Positions 63,862-64,000 of a stretch of 64,000 nt of DNA are shown piece after piece. The position numbers were made by a program, and so were the translations under genes. The stretch comes from Phocaeicola faecicola (GTDB lineage Bacteria; Bacteroidota; Bacteroidia; Bacteroidales; Bacteroidaceae): assembly GCF_013618865.1 (NCBI RefSeq), contig NZ_JABSOE010000008.1, forward strand, positions 28,674 through 92,673, written 5' to 3'. Under the pieces are notes generated by a model, which did not search any database, was not told the origin of the DNA, and was given only the letters and a program-made list of their open reading frames with translations. How positions within the stretch are numbered: the stretch's first letter is position 1; each line of letters opens with the position of its first letter.

Positions 63862-64000
63862 GTAGGCTCGGTAATGGACGCCTTGCCACCTTTCGGTGGT
63901 AGGTTTCCCATAACCTGCCCCCGAACCGTACGTGCAGGTCTCCCTGCATACGGCTCTCCACTGGTAATATCAGTTTATTTGTCATGTTCATGAATTTTGG
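63862..64000 (-). mobile_element. 3' end of a group II intron (domains V and VI) inside traN
   Basis: On the minus strand, domain V reads GAGCCGTATGCAGGGAGACC and continues TGCACGTACGGTTC (63956-63923), the canonical 34-nt hairpin with the AGC-type triad near its base. Domain VI follows, with hairpins AGGTT/AACCT and CCACC-GAAA-GGTGG. The intron should end near CCTAC at 63862 (a 1-2 base uncertainty). The intron-encoded reverse transcriptase would be beyond base 64000. Confidence 0.9.

Larger units (their letters stand above)
47000..64000. mobile_element. part of an integrative conjugative element (CTnDOT-like)
   Basis: The region holds the distal end of a Bacteroides-type tra operon (traN, traO, traP, traQ, lysozyme; minus strand) and a convergent plus-strand block of small acidic and DUF-type accessory genes. 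Three copies of one structured repeat and a group II intron are also present. The integrase, mobilisation and the remaining tra genes are expected beyond base 64000. The left end is not precisely located. Confidence 0.85.

Noticed and set aside
63862..63991. MNMTNKLILPVESRMQG and the following ~40 codons as the true N terminus of TraN
   Set aside because: This stretch is the domain V and VI RNA of a group II intron; the apparent amino acids are read-through of structural RNA.

Overview
The window comes from a gut-type Bacteroidales chromosome, most likely Bacteroides or Phocaeicola. The support is the gene complement (class II nrdJ, DUF5074 beta-propeller lipoproteins behind a cobalamin riboswitch, LptD, GH2 beta-galactosidase, CutC, K+-type membrane pyrophosphatase), the Bacteroidetes promoter style (TTG, 19-21 bases, TAnnTTTG) and a CTnDOT-type tra operon. 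No species call is possible from the sequence alone.

Positions 1-45 kb are ordinary core genome. In order: folD and a bile-acid/sodium symporter-family transporter; a cell-wall amidase with an MCE/MlaD protein; dnaA; a nitroreductase; cobalamin-dependent ribonucleotide reductase with an unusual palindrome array in front; folB; a cobalamin-riboswitch operon of three surface-type lipoproteins; the acn-icd-gltA operon (aconitase, isocitrate dehydrogenase, citrate synthase: the oxidative branch to 2-oxoglutarate); hppA; a nitrilase-family amidase; lysS; gpsA-pgi-HAD phosphatase; a secreted GH2 beta-galactosidase; cutC; tRNA-Arg(CCG); asnA; ung; lptD; an HD-domain protein; a DUF1343/NamZ-like muramidase; ffh; a MATE exporter; and a FadL-like outer-membrane protein.

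Positions 45.2-47.2 kb are AT-rich and sparsely coding, with two small secreted proteins, a gene remnant and a perfect 13-bp inverted repeat. From about 47.2 kb to the end the window lies inside an integrative conjugative element. A plus-strand block of about 16 cargo/accessory genes (DUF4121, DUF4942, a 1000-residue methylase-helicase fusion, an acidic ArdA-like protein, a J-domain protein, DUF4120, DUF3871 and several unknowns) converges at about 60.7 kb on the minus-strand end of the tra operon (traN, traO, traP, traQ, lysozyme). At the right edge, traN is interrupted by a group II intron; only domains V and VI are inside the window.

The most interesting observation is a roughly 145-nt element present three times in the mobile element (47260-47405, 52360-52510, 59200-59350), always on the plus strand and 34-60 nt before a gene start. 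The three copies differ in sequence but keep the same nested helices through compensatory changes, and they share an invariant core. That is the signature of a structured cis-regulatory or transferred RNA. Also worth attention are the GTTTTCC/GGAAAAC palindrome array before nrdJ, the cobalamin operon lacking an adjacent BtuB, and the methylase-helicase fusion as a candidate anti-restriction factor.
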